Positions 62,543-64,000 of a DNA stretch of 64,000 nt are shown here, in pieces (positions within the stretch are counted from its first letter, which is position 1; each line of letters opens with the position of its first letter). The notes below the pieces were generated by a model. That model had not been told where the DNA came from. It did no database searches and saw only the letters and a list, made by a program, of their open reading frames with translations. Both the position numbers and the translations under genes were made by a program. Where the stretch lies: positions 2,972,247 to 3,036,246 of the forward strand of contig NZ_CP054919.1 of NCBI RefSeq assembly GCF_013364235.1, written 5' to 3'. Source of the DNA: Kitasatospora sp. NA04385. Lineage in GTDB: Bacteria > Actinomycetota > Actinomycetes > Streptomycetales > Streptomycetaceae.

Positions 62543-63886
62543 TCAGTTGGTGCGGCGGGTGCGGACGGTGGCGAGGGTGAGGAGGAGCGGGCCGAGGAAG
62601 AGGGCGGCGGCCATCGCGCGGTAGTCCTGGTCGGTGGCGGAGGCGGTGAGTGCCAGCTGGGTGCCGAGGACGGCCGCGCCGGCCACCGGGACGAGGGCGC
62701 GCATCCGGTGCCGCCAGGCGTGGAGCACGGCGGCGGCCAGGCCCAGGTAGGCCCACAGGGCGCCGCGCCAGAGCAGCCAGTCCAGTTGCGGGGCGCGCAG
62801 CAGGGTGCGGCTCCAGGTCGCGGCGGCGTGCAGCGGGTGCCACAGGCCGCGGGAGCCGGCCGCCGGGGCGGGGACCACGGTGGCGGCGTGCGGGCCGCCG
62901 GAGCCGGCCCACACGCCCCAGGCGATCCGGCCGCGGCAGAGCCGGGCGTCCAGCACCCGGTCGGGGTGGTCGCGGAGCAACTGCCGCCAGGCGGTGGCGA
63001 GTTCCGTTTCGGCGCGGCGGGCCGCGGGGGCGTTCCAGCGTTCGGTGAGGGCCGCGGTGGCGGAGCAGTCGGCGCCCGCCGCGTCCCAGTCGCCGGGCGG
63101 GGCGACGGCGTCCAGCCCCGGGGTCGGCGGGACGGCGGCCCGGTGCCGGGCCAGGGCCAGGTCGGCGGCGCGCAGGGTGTGCAGGTCGCCGGTGCGGGTG
63201 GCGGGGTGGCCGAGCAGTCCGAGCGCGATCGGCACCGCCAGCGCGAGCACGGTCAGCAGCGCGAGGCGCACCCGCGCCCCGGGCAGGAACAGCAGCAGCA
63301 CCGCGACGGCGACCAGCGCGGTGCCCGCGCCCCGGGTGCCGGTCAGCGCGAGGGCGCAGACCGCCGCGGCCAGCACGGCCAGGTCCAGCCGCTGGGCGGG
63401 GCCGCCCTGCGCGAGGGTGCCCTCGGCCCGCCTGGCCAGCAGCCGCAGGCCCGCCCCGGTGAGCAGCAGCGCGGCGGTGGTGGCGACCGCCGCGGGGGTG
63501 GCCGAGACCACCAGGCTCGCGGTCGGCGGCAGCCCGGCCAGGACGAGCGCGACCGGCCCGCTGTAGCGCCCGCGCACCCCGTACCTGGCCAGCGCGGCCA
63601 CCAGGTACCCCAGCGCGAAGGCCGCGGCGGCGGTCTGCAGCAGCGTCGCGGGCCCGACGTGGACGGCCCGCACGGCCGCCGCGTACAGCGGCGCCGTCCC
63701 GTCCACGGCCGTCCCGGTGAACGCCGGGTACACCGCCGCCCACCACAGCAGCAGCACTCCCCAGCAGCCGGCCGCGACCGCGAACGGCAGCCGCAGCCGC
63801 GACTTCGCCCGCCGGTGCCGCCGCTCCCGCTCCTGCCGCCGCGCCCACTCCGGGCGGGCCTCCCCGAGGGTGGTACTGGTGCTCAC
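62543..63886 (-). CDS. Polytopic membrane protein of unknown function
   Basis: This 447-residue protein has about nine to ten predicted spans (first near residues 38-58) with a large extracellular loop (about 225-340) containing PPTPGLDAVAPPGDWDAAGADCS, DHPDRVLDARLCRGR and a Cys pair. It resembles actinobacterial glycosyltransferase-like or DUF membrane proteins but has no recognisable GT-C motif. GTG at 63886 has GGAGG 9 nt upstream; an ATG at 63958 would add 24 residues. The 114 bp after it to the window end hold no gene. Confidence 0.72.
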   Translation of the reverse strand: MSTSTTLGEARPEWARRQERERRHRRAKSRLRLPFAVAAGCWGVLLLWWAAVYPAFTGTAVDGTAPLYAAAVRAVHVGPATLLQTAAAAFALGYLVAALARYGVRGRYSGPVALVLAGLPPTASLVVSATPAAVATTAALLLTGAGLRLLARRAEGTLAQGGPAQRLDLAVLAAAVCALALTGTRGAGTALVAVAVLLLFLPGARVRLALLTVLALAVPIALGLLGHPATRTGDLHTLRAADLALARHRAAVPPTPGLDAVAPPGDWDAAGADCSATAALTERWNAPAARRAETELATAWRQLLRDHPDRVLDARLCRGRIAWGVWAGSGGPHAATVVPAPAAGSRGLWHPLHAAATWSRTLLRAPQLDWLLWRGALWAYLGLAAAVLHAWRHRMRALVPVAGAAVLGTQLALTASATDQDYRAMAAALFLGPLLLTLATVRTRRTN

Positions 63887-64000
63887 GCCGAAGCCCTCCC
63901 AGCAGTTCGTGCGGGGCAGGCTAGCAGCAGTATTCGGCCACTTGAAGAGGGCATGCATATGCGCCCGTCAGTGGCCCGCGGGAACGGCGGCGGCCAGGAC

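Overview
The window is one contiguous piece of a very GC-rich actinobacterial chromosome, almost certainly Streptomycetaceae (Streptomyces or Kitasatospora). The evidence is near-saturated third-position GC, frequent GTG starts, the AfsQ1/AfsQ2/SigQ regulatory set, sedolisin and Rpf-type secreted enzymes, and a gene order I recognise from the Streptomyces core (acyl-CoA carboxylase, DeoR regulator, LpdA, purine nucleoside phosphorylase, phosphosugar mutase, deoC, aldehyde dehydrogenases, afsQ, add, deoA, cdd, nucleoside ABC importer, succinate dehydrogenase). I see no tRNA, rRNA, insertion sequence, prophage or CRISPR array. Layout: 1-6.3 kb holds the end of a biotin-dependent carboxylase alpha subunit, a stand-alone condensation domain, a DeoR-family repressor, LpdA and small proteins. 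6.4-9.3 kb holds purine nucleoside phosphorylase and a phosphosugar mutase. 9.3-18 kb is a mixed block: ArsR/quinone oxidoreductase, ABC exporter, ECF sigma factor, PIG-V-like mannosyltransferase, metG and a TetR regulator. 18-23 kb is the deoC operon with a full-length and a truncated aldehyde dehydrogenase, a uridine-kinase-like protein and a Pth homologue. 23-31 kb is sigQ/afsQ1/afsQ2 with lipoproteins, VanZ and PspC proteins. 31-39 kb holds adenosine deaminase, a broken small gene, a LysR/MFS pair, Uma2 and a two-gene unit of unknown function. 39-46 kb is thymidine phosphorylase, cytidine deaminase and a BMP-type nucleoside ABC importer. 46-57.5 kb has an M20 amidohydrolase, a sedolisin, a mutase subunit, an SDR, an OHCU-decarboxylase-like protein and sdhCDAB. 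57.6-64 kb contains three secreted proteins with different wall-active or hydrolase heads fused to the same five-blade FG-GAP module, a small secreted peptide and a membrane protein. The main functional theme is nucleoside uptake and catabolism. Five dispersed transcription units (punA, deoC operon, add, deoA, importer-cdd operon) each carry a palindrome of the form CTACGCGCGTAG at or next to the promoter. Together they would import nucleosides, deaminate them, cleave the glycosidic bond, isomerise the pentose phosphate and split deoxyribose 5-phosphate; the acetaldehyde is presumably oxidised by the aldehyde dehydrogenase. The DeoR-family protein at 2506-3444 is the natural candidate regulator. 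The most unusual features are the trio of FG-GAP fusion proteins with homogenised 156-bp repeats, the shared operator network, two apparent non-canonical start codons (AUC for the ABC ATPase, CUG for the OHCU-like protein), a catalytically incomplete aldehyde dehydrogenase, and a small gene broken by two shifts in C5 runs.
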